A DNA stretch of 39,009 nt from an uncultured Eggerthellaceae bacterium. GTDB lineage: Bacteria > Actinomycetota > Coriobacteriia > Coriobacteriales > Eggerthellaceae. Where the stretch lies: contig CAJUPL010000018.1 of assembly GCA_910588435.1 (NCBI GenBank), positions 1-39,009 of the forward strand. Direction: 5' to 3'. The position numbers and the translations under genes are program-made. How positions within the stretch are numbered: position 1 is the stretch's first letter; each line of letters begins with the position of its first letter. The notes beneath the pieces were generated by a model. The model made no database searches. It saw nothing but the letters and a program-made list of their open reading frames with translations, and was not told the origin of the DNA. Below are positions 30,478-37,927 of the stretch, piece after piece.

Positions 30478-30584
30478 TGTGAGCGGCTAAAGCACCTGCA
30501 AATGATGTTTAATGGACACACAATGGGATTCCTGCGCTGCGCGTGAGCAGTGACGCACGCGGGAAGACGGTCAGGAGAGCTCAA

Positions 30585-31325
30585 ATGGCAAGCACCAGAA
30601 GCGTTTTCGGCTCCATAAAGGAGAAGCTGGGGCTGGATAACCAGCAGCAGGCGCAGCAATATGACGAATACGATGAGTACGACGAGTACGAAGACTATGA
30701 GGATGAAGCTCAAGAAGATGAGGATCCGGGCTACAGCACGCGCTCTGTAGGCGGGTTCCGCTCCTCTTTCAGCTCAGGTCTGCCAAGCCTGCTCTCCCGC
30801 TCTGAGGTTGAGGAGCGCACTCGTTCGAACCGTTCCATCTCGCTCACGGAGAGCATCCCGTCCCGCAGCCACTGCCGTGAGATGGTTGACTCATCGCTGC
30901 CGCCTTCCATGACGCCAGAGGGCACGGCGGCCGTGTCTGCCGCAAGCAACAGGAGAAGCGAAGGGCTTGACTCCCTGTTCTCCTCAACGGCGCCCGCGTC
31001 AACGCCCTCTGTGCCTGTGATCGGCGCCGCAGCAAGCGCGCTCTCAAGCGTTGCAGGCAGGCGAAAGCTGAAGGTCATGCACCCAAGCAGCTATGAGGAC
31101 GCAGCTGACGTGACCAGCACCCTCAAGGTTGGCGACGTGGCAGTTCTAGTGCTCAAGGGCGTGCCGGATTCCCTGGCGCACCGCATGATGGACTTCTCGT
31201 TCGGCGCGGCAAGCGCACTGGACGCAACCGTTGACTGCGTGGCCGACAAGACGTTCGTGATCTGCCGCGGGGACGCGCTCTCAGACGCTGAGCGCGCAAA
31301 CCTCATGACGCAGGGCATCCTCTGA
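30585..31325 (+). CDS. sepF: Cell division protein SepF with long acidic/serine linker
   Basis: 246 residues. A short N-terminal segment (ASTRSVFGSIKEKLGL) can form the amphipathic membrane anchor. It is followed by a tyrosine/aspartate/glutamate repeat (YDEYDEYDEYEDYEDE, about 25-40) and a long Ser-rich linker to about 160. The C-terminal SepF domain (VMHPSSYEDAADVTSTLKVGDVAVLVLKGVPDSLAHRMMDFSFGAASALDATVDCVADKTFVI) binds the FtsZ tail. It is longer than the roughly 150-residue B. subtilis protein because of the linker. ATG at 30585 with AGGAGA 8 nt upstream. 107 nt separate it from yggS, enough for an internal promoter, though none is clear. Confidence 0.93.
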   Translation: MASTRSVFGSIKEKLGLDNQQQAQQYDEYDEYDEYEDYEDEAQEDEDPGYSTRSVGGFRSSFSSGLPSLLSRSEVEERTRSNRSISLTESIPSRSHCREMVDSSLPPSMTPEGTAAVSAASNRRSEGLDSLFSSTAPASTPSVPVIGAAASALSSVAGRRKLKVMHPSSYEDAADVTSTLKVGDVAVLVLKGVPDSLAHRMMDFSFGAASALDATVDCVADKTFVICRGDALSDAERANLMTQGIL

Positions 31326-31327
31326 CG

Positions 31328-32173
31328 ATGCATGACCCCTTGACGGCAGGCCGCATCGCGTTCATCGGTTGCGGCAAGATGGGGGAGGCCATCCTCTCAG
31401 GCTGGCTTGCCTCTGAAGAGCCCACAGCCGCTGCAGTTCGCGAACGCGGCTTCTATATCGTCTCACCTGACGGCCCTCATGCTGATGAGCTGAAGGCGCA
31501 CTATGGCTTCCCGGTCTTGGCACCTTCTGCTGAGCTGCCGCAAGATGTGTGCATGGTGCTCCTGTGCGTGAAGCCGCAGGTCATGCCGCAAGTCCTCCCT
31601 GAGCTGGCGGCCTCTGCACCTTTCGCGAACGGAAGCCCGCTCGTAGCGTCCATCGCAGCAGGCATCACAACGGAGAGCCTGGAGGCGGCGCTGCCTGCTG
31701 ACACGCATGTGGTTCGCGTGATGCCGAACATGCCTCTTGCTGAGGGCGCAGGCGCGAGCGTTGTGTGCGCGGGTACGGCTGCAACGGACGCAGAGGCGGC
31801 GTATGTGAATGAGCTCTTCGCCGCGCTTGGCAAGTCTTGGTTGGTGGAAGAGGACCAGATAGATGCCGTGTGCGCTTTGTCCGGCGGCGGTCCGGCATAC
31901 TTCGCCTACCTGGCGGAATGCTTGGCGCAAGCGGGGGCGCAGGCTGGGCTTTCAGAGGATCTGTCACTTGCCCTGGCGCGCCAGACGCTTGCAGGCACTG
32001 GGGCGTGCCTCACAGAAGACGGCCTCACGCTGGAGGATCTTCGCGTGTCTGTCTGCTCGCCTGGAGGGACCACGCTTGCCGCGCTTGCGGCAATGGATGA
32101 GGCCGGGTTCGCAAGATGCGCGGGCGCCGGCATAGATGCAGCTATAGCCCGTGCTAAGGAGTTGGCCAGATGA
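31328..32173 (+). CDS. proC: Pyrroline-5-carboxylate reductase
   Basis: 281 residues. The Rossmann motif is IAFIGCGKMGEAILSGW; LLCVKPQVMPQVL, RVMPNMPLAEGAGASVV and the C-terminal dimer/active-site block ALSGGGPAYFAYLAE...SPGGTTLAALAAMDEAGF are diagnostic. It reduces pyrroline-5-carboxylate to proline with NAD(P)H, the last step of proline synthesis. It begins 2 nt after the sepF stop and its stop overlaps the yggT ATG, so it is embedded in the division cluster. proC between sepF and yggT is not part of the core arrangement but occurs in some Gram-positives. Confidence 0.96.
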   Translation: MHDPLTAGRIAFIGCGKMGEAILSGWLASEEPTAAAVRERGFYIVSPDGPHADELKAHYGFPVLAPSAELPQDVCMVLLCVKPQVMPQVLPELAASAPFANGSPLVASIAAGITTESLEAALPADTHVVRVMPNMPLAEGAGASVVCAGTAATDAEAAYVNELFAALGKSWLVEEDQIDAVCALSGGGPAYFAYLAECLAQAGAQAGLSEDLSLALARQTLAGTGACLTEDGLTLEDLRVSVCSPGGTTLAALAAMDEAGFARCAGAGIDAAIARAKELAR

Positions 32174-32424
32174 TAATGCGCCTGATAGTTGAGCTGGTGG
32201 ACATCTATACGTTCATCATCTTCGTCTACATCCTGCTGTCGTGGATCCCAACGAAGAGCGGCATCCTAGGAGACATTGACAACGTGCTCTCAAAGATCTG
32301 CGATCCATATCTGGATCTTTTCAAGAAGTTCATCCCGCCAATTGGAGGAATGGTGGACATATCGCCCATCATAGCCATAGTTGTTCTACAATTGGCCGTG
32401 CGAGTGCTTTACTTCATCTTTTAG
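32170..32424 (+). CDS. YggT family membrane protein
   Basis: 84 residues with two hydrophobic segments (IVELVDIYTFIIFVYILLSWI and ISPIIAIVVLQLAVRVLYFIF) separated by the conserved loop ICDPYLDLFKKFIPPIGGMVDISPI. This matches YggT/YlmG, a small protein linked to division and septum or nucleoid distribution in many bacteria and plastids. The ATG overlaps the proC stop (ATGA). Confidence 0.93.
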   Translation: MIMRLIVELVDIYTFIIFVYILLSWIPTKSGILGDIDNVLSKICDPYLDLFKKFIPPIGGMVDISPIIAIVVLQLAVRVLYFIF

Positions 32425-32475
32425 CAGGATTTGGCGCAAAGGCGCTAGGGATAGGCGGCGAAAGGGACCCAGAAG

Positions 32476-33267
32476 ATGGCTATTACCTCAGAGGACATCC
32501 ACAACCAAAGCTTTGCCATTGACCGCAAGGGCTACGATGTTGACGAAGTCGATGTGTTCCTTGAGCACGTCGCCGATGAGATCGACTACCTGAACGATCG
32601 CATCGCTGAGCTTGAGGAAGAGCTTGAAGAGGCTCGTGCCGCCAAGCCTGAAGAGACCATCGTGGTGCAGGAGGAAGTTGAGCCTGAGGGCATCACCGGT
32701 GAGATCATGGCCGGCCCATCCTCAGAGGCGCTTGCTGAGAAGGACGCGCGCATCGCTGACCTTGAGGCGCAGCTGGCTGAGAAGAGCGCGAACGACAGCG
32801 CTATCTCCCAGGCGCTCATCATCGCGCAGCGCTCCGCTGATGAGATCATCGTCAAGGCGAACGCGCAGGCATCTGAGACCATGCAGGATGCCCGTGAAGA
32901 GGCTGACCGCATCATCAACCGTGCGAACGCTGATAGGCAAGACGTGCTGGATGCCATTCGCAAGCTTGAGGATGATCGTGAGGATACGCGTGAGGAGTAC
33001 GCTGACATCCTGCGTGACTTCATCGACGACGCAACGCGCAAGCTGAATGACCTTGGCTACGATGACGACATCGACAACATCCCGGGCATCGGACGTGACG
33101 CCGGTGAGATAGACGTTGTGTATGAGGAGGACGTGGCAACCGAGTACACCACGCCTGCGGCCACGGCAACCGCTGTGGTTGAGACGGCAACGCCTGTTGC
33201 CAGCGTCTACGAGAAGGACCTCTCTGGCTTCGGTGACGTTGAGGATGACTTCGAGGACGTAGATTAG
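32476..33267 (+). CDS. divIVA: DivIVA/Wag31 polar growth and septum-site protein
   Basis: 263 residues. The N-terminal lipid-binding domain (ITSEDIHNQSFAIDRKGYDVDEVDVFLEHVADEIDYL) is typical. Two coiled coils follow (about 35-60 and 90-195) separated by an acidic spacer (EETIVVQEEVEPEG), then a disordered acidic tail ending VEDDFEDVD. DivIVA proteins gather at negatively curved membrane and recruit pole or septum factors; in actinobacteria the homologue directs polar wall growth. ATG at 32476 with AAAGGG about 8 nt upstream. It ends the cluster, before a good terminator. Confidence 0.95.
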   Translation: MAITSEDIHNQSFAIDRKGYDVDEVDVFLEHVADEIDYLNDRIAELEEELEEARAAKPEETIVVQEEVEPEGITGEIMAGPSSEALAEKDARIADLEAQLAEKSANDSAISQALIIAQRSADEIIVKANAQASETMQDAREEADRIINRANADRQDVLDAIRKLEDDREDTREEYADILRDFIDDATRKLNDLGYDDDIDNIPGIGRDAGEIDVVYEEDVATEYTTPAATATAVVETATPVASVYEKDLSGFGDVEDDFEDVD

Positions 33268-33311
33268 CTTTGTTCCGCGCTGCAGCTCTCTGCGGCTTTG
33301 AAGATGATCAC

Positions 33312-33340
33312 AGCCCGCAATCCTGCGGGCTGTTTCTTTC
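33312..33340 (+). terminator. Intrinsic terminator after divIVA
   Basis: AGCCCGCA (33312-33319) pairs with TGCGGGCT (33324-33331) around a 4-nt loop, followed by GTTTCTTTC. Confidence 0.85.
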
Positions 33341-33412
33341 ATAGCGGCTTTGAGACGCGTTCGCTTGCTGGTCAAAGCTTTCGAAGGGGTGCTATTCCGT
33401 ACCTTCCTTATT

Positions 33413-33647
33413 GTGGGCGTCTCCATTGGAGACGCAGCATTGCGATGAGCAATGCGTAACTTGCCCGATAGGGCAAGAACACCCGGCACCCAGCAACTGG
33501 TCAGGCAAGGTAGCCTGGCGCAGACCAGCAATCCGGGTGTTTCGGGTTATCACCCTCATTTCGCTGTGCTAGCGCACAGCTGCGTTCGCAATGCGAACGC
33601 CCACTCTTGGGGGGGGGCACAGCTGCGTTCGCAATGCGAGCGCCCAC
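33413..33647. repeat. Family A structured element, copy 3 (duplicated right end)
   Basis: The core 33413-33604 matches copy 2 stem for stem: left hairpin GTCTCC-ATT-GGAGAC, AGCATTGC/GCAATGC, TTGCCC-GATA-GGGCAA, CACCCGG (33480-33486)/CCGGGTG (33533-33539) around CTGGTC/GACCAG, GGGT-TATC-ACCC (33544-33555), GCTGTGC-TAGC-GCACAGC and right hairpin GTTCGC-AAT-GCGAAC. After a run of G a second right end (AGCTGCG with a hairpin and CGCCCAC) occupies about 33620-33647. It lies between the divIVA terminator and the 3' end of RNase P RNA. 33341-33412 holds nothing recognisable. Confidence 0.88.
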
Positions 33648-33669
33648 ACAGAAAAAGCGGAGATCATCA

Positions 33670-34142
33670 AGGGAAGCGGGCCTGTAAGCCGGGTTCTGTC
33701 GGGGACGGCCATTTATCTAGAGCCTGCGTCGCCGCAGGCTTCGAGCACGCAACCCGGATGCACGCCAGGATCCACGTATAGCATCCCTATTTGCGCTTGC
33801 TCCAGATGGGGCTTGCCAAGCTACGTTGTTGCCAACGCACTGGTGCGCTTTTACCACACCGTTTCAGCTTTTCCGTGGCCTGGACGCCTCCAGCACATCA
33901 TCTCCGCATTCTAGCTTCGGTCACAGCGCCCAAGGCTGCTCCCTCAGCTATCAAGCGGATATGACGCACTGGAGACGCCCAGGCGGCAACCAGTGAAGGT
34001 GCCGCATGCCAGTAGGAGTCTTCTTTTCTGTGGCGCTATCCGTCGGGTCACCCCGCCCAGCCGTTAGCTGGCATCTCATCCTGTGGAGCCCGGACTTTCC
34101 TCATGGCGCATGCGCGCCACGCGGCCGTCTGGCCCGCTTCGG
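33670..34142 (-). ncRNA. rnpB: RNase P RNA (bacterial type A)
   Basis: On the minus strand the conserved GAGGAAAGTCCGGGCTCC (about 34102-34085) lies near the 5' end and ACAGAACCCGGCTTA (about 33699-33685) near the 3' end, and GTGTGGTAAAAGCGCACC marks the P12 region. The terminal P1 helix is perfect: GAAGCGGGCC (34140-34131) with GGCCCGCTTC (33682-33673). The length of about 470 nt is large, as in other high-GC actinobacteria. It is the catalytic RNA that matures tRNA 5' ends. The gene is divergent from thiN; its 3' end is defined by P1, and a T-run at 33656-33652 may help termination. Confidence 0.96.
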
Positions 34143-34148
34143 CGTGGT

Positions 34149-34157
34149 ATTCTAGCA
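34149..34157 (-). promoter_or_regulatory. Extended -10 promoter (TGCTAGAAT) of rnpB
   Basis: On the minus strand TGC-TAGAAT is placed 7-8 nt before the predicted RNA 5' end at about 34141. No good -35 is present. Confidence 0.65.
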
Positions 34158-34193
34158 GACCGAACAAGCCGAGAGATGGTCAGGAGGTGTCCC

Positions 34194-34826
34194 TTGGGCA
34201 CGAAGACTGTGGCGCTCGTAGGGGCGTCTGACTTCAATGCGGAAGAGTTCGCGCGCTTGGACGCCGCAGGCGCGTTCGACATCATCCTAGCCGTGGACGC
34301 AGGCTATGAGAGCCTGATGGACATCGGCATCAAGCCCTACATGGCGATAGGGGACTTTGATTCCTTGGGCTACATCCCGAAGGGCATCCGCACGGCGCGC
34401 TTCTCCTCGCACAAGGACCAGTCTGACATGGAGCTTGCTCTTTCGCGCTCGAAGAGCCTGGGCGCTGGGCAGGTTGTGATCTTCGGCGCGCTTGGACGCC
34501 GCCTTGACCACACTCTTGCGAACTTGCAGCTGTTCGCAAGGTTCTCAGAAGAGGGCATCCGCGTTCGCGTGATCGGGCAACAAGAAGAGGTCATCTTCCT
34601 CACCGGCCCGGACATCTTCGAAGCACCGGCGCAAGAGGAGGGCATCGTGTCCGTCTTCGCCATGAATGATGAGTGCAAAGGCGTCTTCGAGCGCGGCCTT
34701 GAATGGGAGCTTGACGACGCGCTGCTCACGAACCGCACGTCTTTGGGGCTGTCAAACCAGCTGAAGGGCGAAGCGGTGATGATAGGCGTGGAGTCTGGCA
34801 CCATCGCCATCTTCTTCCCGCTCTGA
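34194..34826 (+). CDS. thiN: Thiamine pyrophosphokinase
   Basis: 210 residues. Nucleotide and magnesium ligands are in VDAGYESLMDIGIKPYMAIGDFDSLG; the diagnostic SSHKDQSDMELALSRS and GALGRRLDHTLANLQLF follow, and the C-terminal beta sandwich has TSLGLSNQLKGEAVMIGVESGTIAI. It transfers pyrophosphate from ATP to thiamine, giving TPP, the ligand of the downstream riboswitch. Start TTG at 34194 with AGGAGG 6 nt upstream; no ATG fits. Its upstream region overlaps the divergent rnpB promoter. It lies outside the riboswitch-controlled unit, so salvage to TPP may be constitutive. Confidence 0.93.
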   Translation: MGTKTVALVGASDFNAEEFARLDAAGAFDIILAVDAGYESLMDIGIKPYMAIGDFDSLGYIPKGIRTARFSSHKDQSDMELALSRSKSLGAGQVVIFGALGRRLDHTLANLQLFARFSEEGIRVRVIGQQEEVIFLTGPDIFEAPAQEEGIVSVFAMNDECKGVFERGLEWELDDALLTNRTSLGLSNQLKGEAVMIGVESGTIAIFFPL

Positions 34827-34835
34827 GGCCGTACC

Positions 34836-34847
34836 TGACCTAGGTCA
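34836..34847. promoter_or_regulatory. Perfect palindrome TGACCTAGGTCA
   Basis: This 12-bp palindrome just after thiN uses the same TGACC/GGTCA half-sites as family B, spaced by 2 instead of 5. It is followed by a direct repeat CATATCCGC-ACG-CATATCCGC (about 34848-34869). It may be a transcription factor site for the thi operon; no evidence beyond symmetry. Confidence 0.4.
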
Positions 34848-34918
34848 CATATCCGCACGCATATCCGCGTTCACCGGATTCTCGCATCCGAGCGGGCCGC
34901 ATTCGCTATCCTTGGCAG

Positions 34919-35028
34919 AATCACAGGGGAGCTTGCAACGCGCGTGGGCGCGCGGCGGCGGGCTGAGAGGGGGCACGCGAATGCCCCGACCCTAGACCTG
35001 ATGTGGGTAATGCCAACGAAGGGAGATG
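34919..35028 (+). promoter_or_regulatory. TPP riboswitch (THI element)
   Basis: The aptamer core is complete: GGGCTGAGAGGG with pairing CCCTAG, then ACCTGATGTGGGTAATGCCAA and CGAAGGGA. The long variable arm P3a (GCGCGTGGGCGCGC region) precedes CTGAGA, as is common in high-GC bacteria. The 3' strand GAAGGGAG is also the ribosome binding site of thiC (ATG 35031), so TPP binding should hide it and block translation without a separate expression platform. A candidate -10 TATCCT (34907-34912) would start the RNA at the 5' edge. Confidence 0.95.
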
Positions 35029-35030
35029 CC

Positions 35031-36377
35031 ATGGATGATGCTGTATCCAGCACGAAACCCATCACTCAGATCGATCATGCACGCGCAGGGGTCATCACGG
35101 AGGCCATGCGCCAGGTGGCGCAGGCGGAGGGCTACCTGCCAGAGGATGTGCGTAACGCCGTTGCGCGCGGAACGCTGGCCATCCCTGCGAACATCCATCA
35201 CGCAAGGCTTGAGCCGCGCGGCGTGGGCACGTGCGCGGGAGGGCGGCCGCTCTCAACGAAGGTGAACGTGAACCTGGGGATATCCGGCGACATGGCGGAT
35301 GAGGGCCTGGAATGGGAGAAGGTGGCGATAGCGGAGCGGTTCGGCGCGGATGCCATCATGGACCTCTCGAACGCGGGCAAGACGGCAAGCTTCCGTGAGC
35401 GCCTCATCCAGCAGACGCCGCTCATGGTGGGTACCGTGCCCATCTATGACGCCATCGGATACCTTGAGAAGGCGCTGGTGGACATAACGCCGGATGACTT
35501 CCTGGACGTCATCCGCCGCCATGCGGAAGACGGCGTTGACTTCGTCACGATCCACGCGGGCATCAACCGCCAGACCATCTCGGCGTTCAAGCGCACGGGA
35601 CGCCTCACGAACATCGTCTCACGCGGCGGCTCGCTCATCTTCGCGTGGATGGAGGCCACGGGCCACGAGAACCCGTTCTATGAGTTCTACGACGACATCC
35701 TCCAGATCCTGCACGAGCACGACGTGACCATCTCGCTGGGCGACGCCATGCGGCCGGGCTCCACGTATGACGCCACGGACGCTTCGCAGATCACGGAGCT
35801 GGTGGAGCTTGGCATCCTGACGAAGCGCGCGTGGGGCGCGGGCGTGCAGGTGATGATCGAAGGCCCCGGGCACATGGCGCTGAATGAGATCACCGCGAAC
35901 ATGGCGCTTGGGAAGCGGCTCTGCCACGGCGCGCCGTTCTACGTGCTAGGGCCGCTGGTCACGGACATCGCGCCCGGCTATGACCACATCACAGCAGCCA
36001 TCGGTGGCGCCATCGCCGCAAGCTCAGGCGCGGACTTCCTCTGCTACGTGACGCCGGCGGAGCATCTGCGTCTGCCGGATGCGGCAGACGTCAAGGAGGG
36101 GCTCATCGCCACCAAGATTGCCGCGCACGCAGCGGATGTGGCGAAAGGCGTCCCGCACGCACGCGTGCGCGATGACCGGATGTCCGACGCGCGCCGCCGC
36201 GTTGACTGGGAGGAGATGTTCACGCTCTCCTTGGATTCGGAGAAGGCGCGTGCCTATTTCGCCAGCGCGCCGCCCGCCACAGACGGCACCTGCACCATGT
36301 GCGGGAAGATGTGCGCCATGCGCACCGTGAACAACTTGATGGATGGATTGACCGTTGACCTTGGGAGGGACTCATGA
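35031..36377 (+). CDS. thiC: Phosphomethylpyrimidine synthase ThiC
   Basis: 448 residues, the short anaerobe type of ThiC without the extra N-terminal domain of E. coli and plants. Conserved blocks: VNVNLGISGDM, DAIMDLSNAGKT, TVPIYDA, VDFVTIHAGINRQTI, SRGGSLIFAWM, SLGDAMRPGSTYDATD, QVMIEGPGHMALNEI, YVLGPLVTDIAPGYDHITAAIGGA. The C-terminal cluster motif is CTMCGKMC (CX2CX3C), one residue shorter than the CX2CX4C of E. coli. It converts aminoimidazole ribotide to HMP-phosphate by radical SAM chemistry. ATG 35031 sits 6 nt after AAGGGAG inside the riboswitch; the stop overlaps thiM. Confidence 0.97.
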   Translation: MDDAVSSTKPITQIDHARAGVITEAMRQVAQAEGYLPEDVRNAVARGTLAIPANIHHARLEPRGVGTCAGGRPLSTKVNVNLGISGDMADEGLEWEKVAIAERFGADAIMDLSNAGKTASFRERLIQQTPLMVGTVPIYDAIGYLEKALVDITPDDFLDVIRRHAEDGVDFVTIHAGINRQTISAFKRTGRLTNIVSRGGSLIFAWMEATGHENPFYEFYDDILQILHEHDVTISLGDAMRPGSTYDATDASQITELVELGILTKRAWGAGVQVMIEGPGHMALNEITANMALGKRLCHGAPFYVLGPLVTDIAPGYDHITAAIGGAIAASSGADFLCYVTPAEHLRLPDAADVKEGLIATKIAAHAADVAKGVPHARVRDDRMSDARRRVDWEEMFTLSLDSEKARAYFASAPPATDGTCTMCGKMCAMRTVNNLMDGLTVDLGRDS

Positions 36378-37207
36378 AGGAATTCGCATTGAAGGCAGCA
36401 TTGGATGAGGTGCGGCAAAGCGTGCCGCTGGTGCACTGCATCACCAACTACGTCACTGTGAACGATTGCGCGAACGCGCTTCTGGCTTGCGGCGGCTCGC
36501 CCATCATGTCAGACGAGCCACTGGACGTTGAGGACATCACGTCCATCTGCGGCGGCCTTGTGCTGAACATCGGCACGCTGAACGCGAACACCATACAGGG
36601 CATGCGCTTGGCCGCCGCGAAGGCCACTCAGCTTGGGCACCCCATCGTGCTGGACCCGGTGGGCGCGGGTGCAAGCGCCCTTCGCACTGAGACGGCATCT
36701 GAGCTTCTGGATGCGTATGGCATCTCCGTCATCCGCGGCAATATGTCTGAGGTGCGCGCTCTTGCGGGCGCAAGCTCCACCACGCGCGGCGTTGACGTGG
36801 ACCCAGGGGATGTTGTCACGGAGGACAACTTGGCTGAGTCGGCCGCGTTCGCGCGAGATGTTGCCAAGAGGGCGCATGCTGTGGTGGCCATCACAGGTGC
36901 CATAGACATAGTGGCCACTGAGACGGACGCGTTCGCCGTGCGCAACGGCAGTGCGCTCATGGGGAAGATCACAGGCGCTGGGTGCATGCTCTCCGCTGTG
37001 TGCGGCGCGTACGCCGTGGCCGGGCAGGATGCGCTCCTGGAGGCTACGCTGGCTGCGGTTTGTGGGATGGGCGTTGCGGGGGAGATGGCGGCCGCGCGCA
37101 TGACGCCCGCTTGCGGGAACGGGTCTTTCCGTACGTATCTGCTGGACGCGCTCTTCAACATGGATGGCAATGCGCTGGAGAAGCATGCTAAGGTGGAGCA
37201 GCTCTAG
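36374..37207 (+). CDS. thiM: Hydroxyethylthiazole kinase
   Basis: 277 residues. VPLVHCITNYVTVNDCANALLACGGSPIMSDEP is the thiazole-binding N-terminus, VLDPVGAGAS and ITGAIDIV line the ATP site, and the GAGC anion hole is in MGKITGAGCMLSAVCGAYA. It phosphorylates salvaged thiazole alcohol for ThiE. The ATG overlaps the thiC stop (ATGA). Since no thiazole-synthesis genes (thiG, thiS, thiH) are in this window, salvage may be the main thiazole source here. Confidence 0.97.
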   Translation: MKEFALKAALDEVRQSVPLVHCITNYVTVNDCANALLACGGSPIMSDEPLDVEDITSICGGLVLNIGTLNANTIQGMRLAAAKATQLGHPIVLDPVGAGASALRTETASELLDAYGISVIRGNMSEVRALAGASSTTRGVDVDPGDVVTEDNLAESAAFARDVAKRAHAVVAITGAIDIVATETDAFAVRNGSALMGKITGAGCMLSAVCGAYAVAGQDALLEATLAAVCGMGVAGEMAAARMTPACGNGSFRTYLLDALFNMDGNALEKHAKVEQL

Positions 37208-37237
37208 CGGATCTTGACTTGAAGGAGGCCACGCACA

Positions 37238-37927
37238 ATGACGCTTCCAAGGCATTTGAGCAGAACGTGGACGGAGGCCAAGCTTCGCCAAGCCATGCGC
37301 CTCTATGCAGTGACAGACGCGCGCTGGCTTGCCGGGCGCAGCCTTGCAAGCGCGGTGGCGCATGCGCTCACCGGCGGCGCTACCATGATCCAGCTGCGGG
37401 ACAAGGAGCTCTCAACCGTGGATCTTGCACGGTGCGCCAGGCAGCTCGTACCCATCTGTGAGGTGGCGAACGTGCCGCTGGTGATTGATGACGACATTCA
37501 GGCCGTGAAGATGAGCGGTGCGGATGGAGTTCACGTTGGGCAGTCTGACGCAACGTGCGCAGAGGCGCGCCAAGAGCTTGGGCCGGATGCCATCGTGGGC
37601 GTGTCCGTGCAAACGGTGGAGCAGGCGCTTTGCGCACAGGAGGCGGGCGCAAGCTACCTTGGCGTGGGGGCCATGTTCGCCACGTCCACGAAGGACGACG
37701 CGGATCCCGTCAGCATCCAGACGCTATCAGACATCTGCCGCGCTGTGACCATCCCGGTAGTTGCCATTGGCGGGATCGGGATCGCGAACGTGTGTCAGCT
37801 TGCTGATACGGGGGTGGACGGAGTGGCGGTGGTGTCTGCCATTTTTGCGTCGAAGGATGTTGAGGGGGCTGCGCGTAGCCTGAGCCAAGCGCTGGACGCA
37901 TGCCTTCCGAAGGAGCGCGCAAGATGA
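37238..37927 (+). CDS. thiE: Thiamine-phosphate synthase
   Basis: 229 residues. RLYAVTDARWL, GGATMIQLRDKELS, LVIDDDIQAVKMSGADGVHVGQSD, GVSVQTVEQA, YLGVGAMFATSTKDDA and VAIGGIGIANVCQLADTGVDGVAVVSAIF match the ThiE TIM barrel with its diphosphate site. It joins HMP-PP and thiazole phosphate. ATG 37238 follows AAGGAGG (spacing about 11, slightly long); a gap of 30 nt follows thiM. The stop overlaps the thiD start. An N-terminal extension of about 15 residues precedes the core. Confidence 0.96.
   Translation: MTLPRHLSRTWTEAKLRQAMRLYAVTDARWLAGRSLASAVAHALTGGATMIQLRDKELSTVDLARCARQLVPICEVANVPLVIDDDIQAVKMSGADGVHVGQSDATCAEARQELGPDAIVGVSVQTVEQALCAQEAGASYLGVGAMFATSTKDDADPVSIQTLSDICRAVTIPVVAIGGIGIANVCQLADTGVDGVAVVSAIFASKDVEGAARSLSQALDACLPKERAR

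Noticed and set aside
33452..33914. Frames across family A copy 3 and the RNase P RNA gene
   Set aside because: The region is explained by the structured repeat and by rnpB on the opposite strand.
34944..35030. 29-codon extension of ThiC into the leader
   Set aside because: It translates the TPP aptamer; the ATG at 35031 has the Shine-Dalgarno and the family N-terminus.
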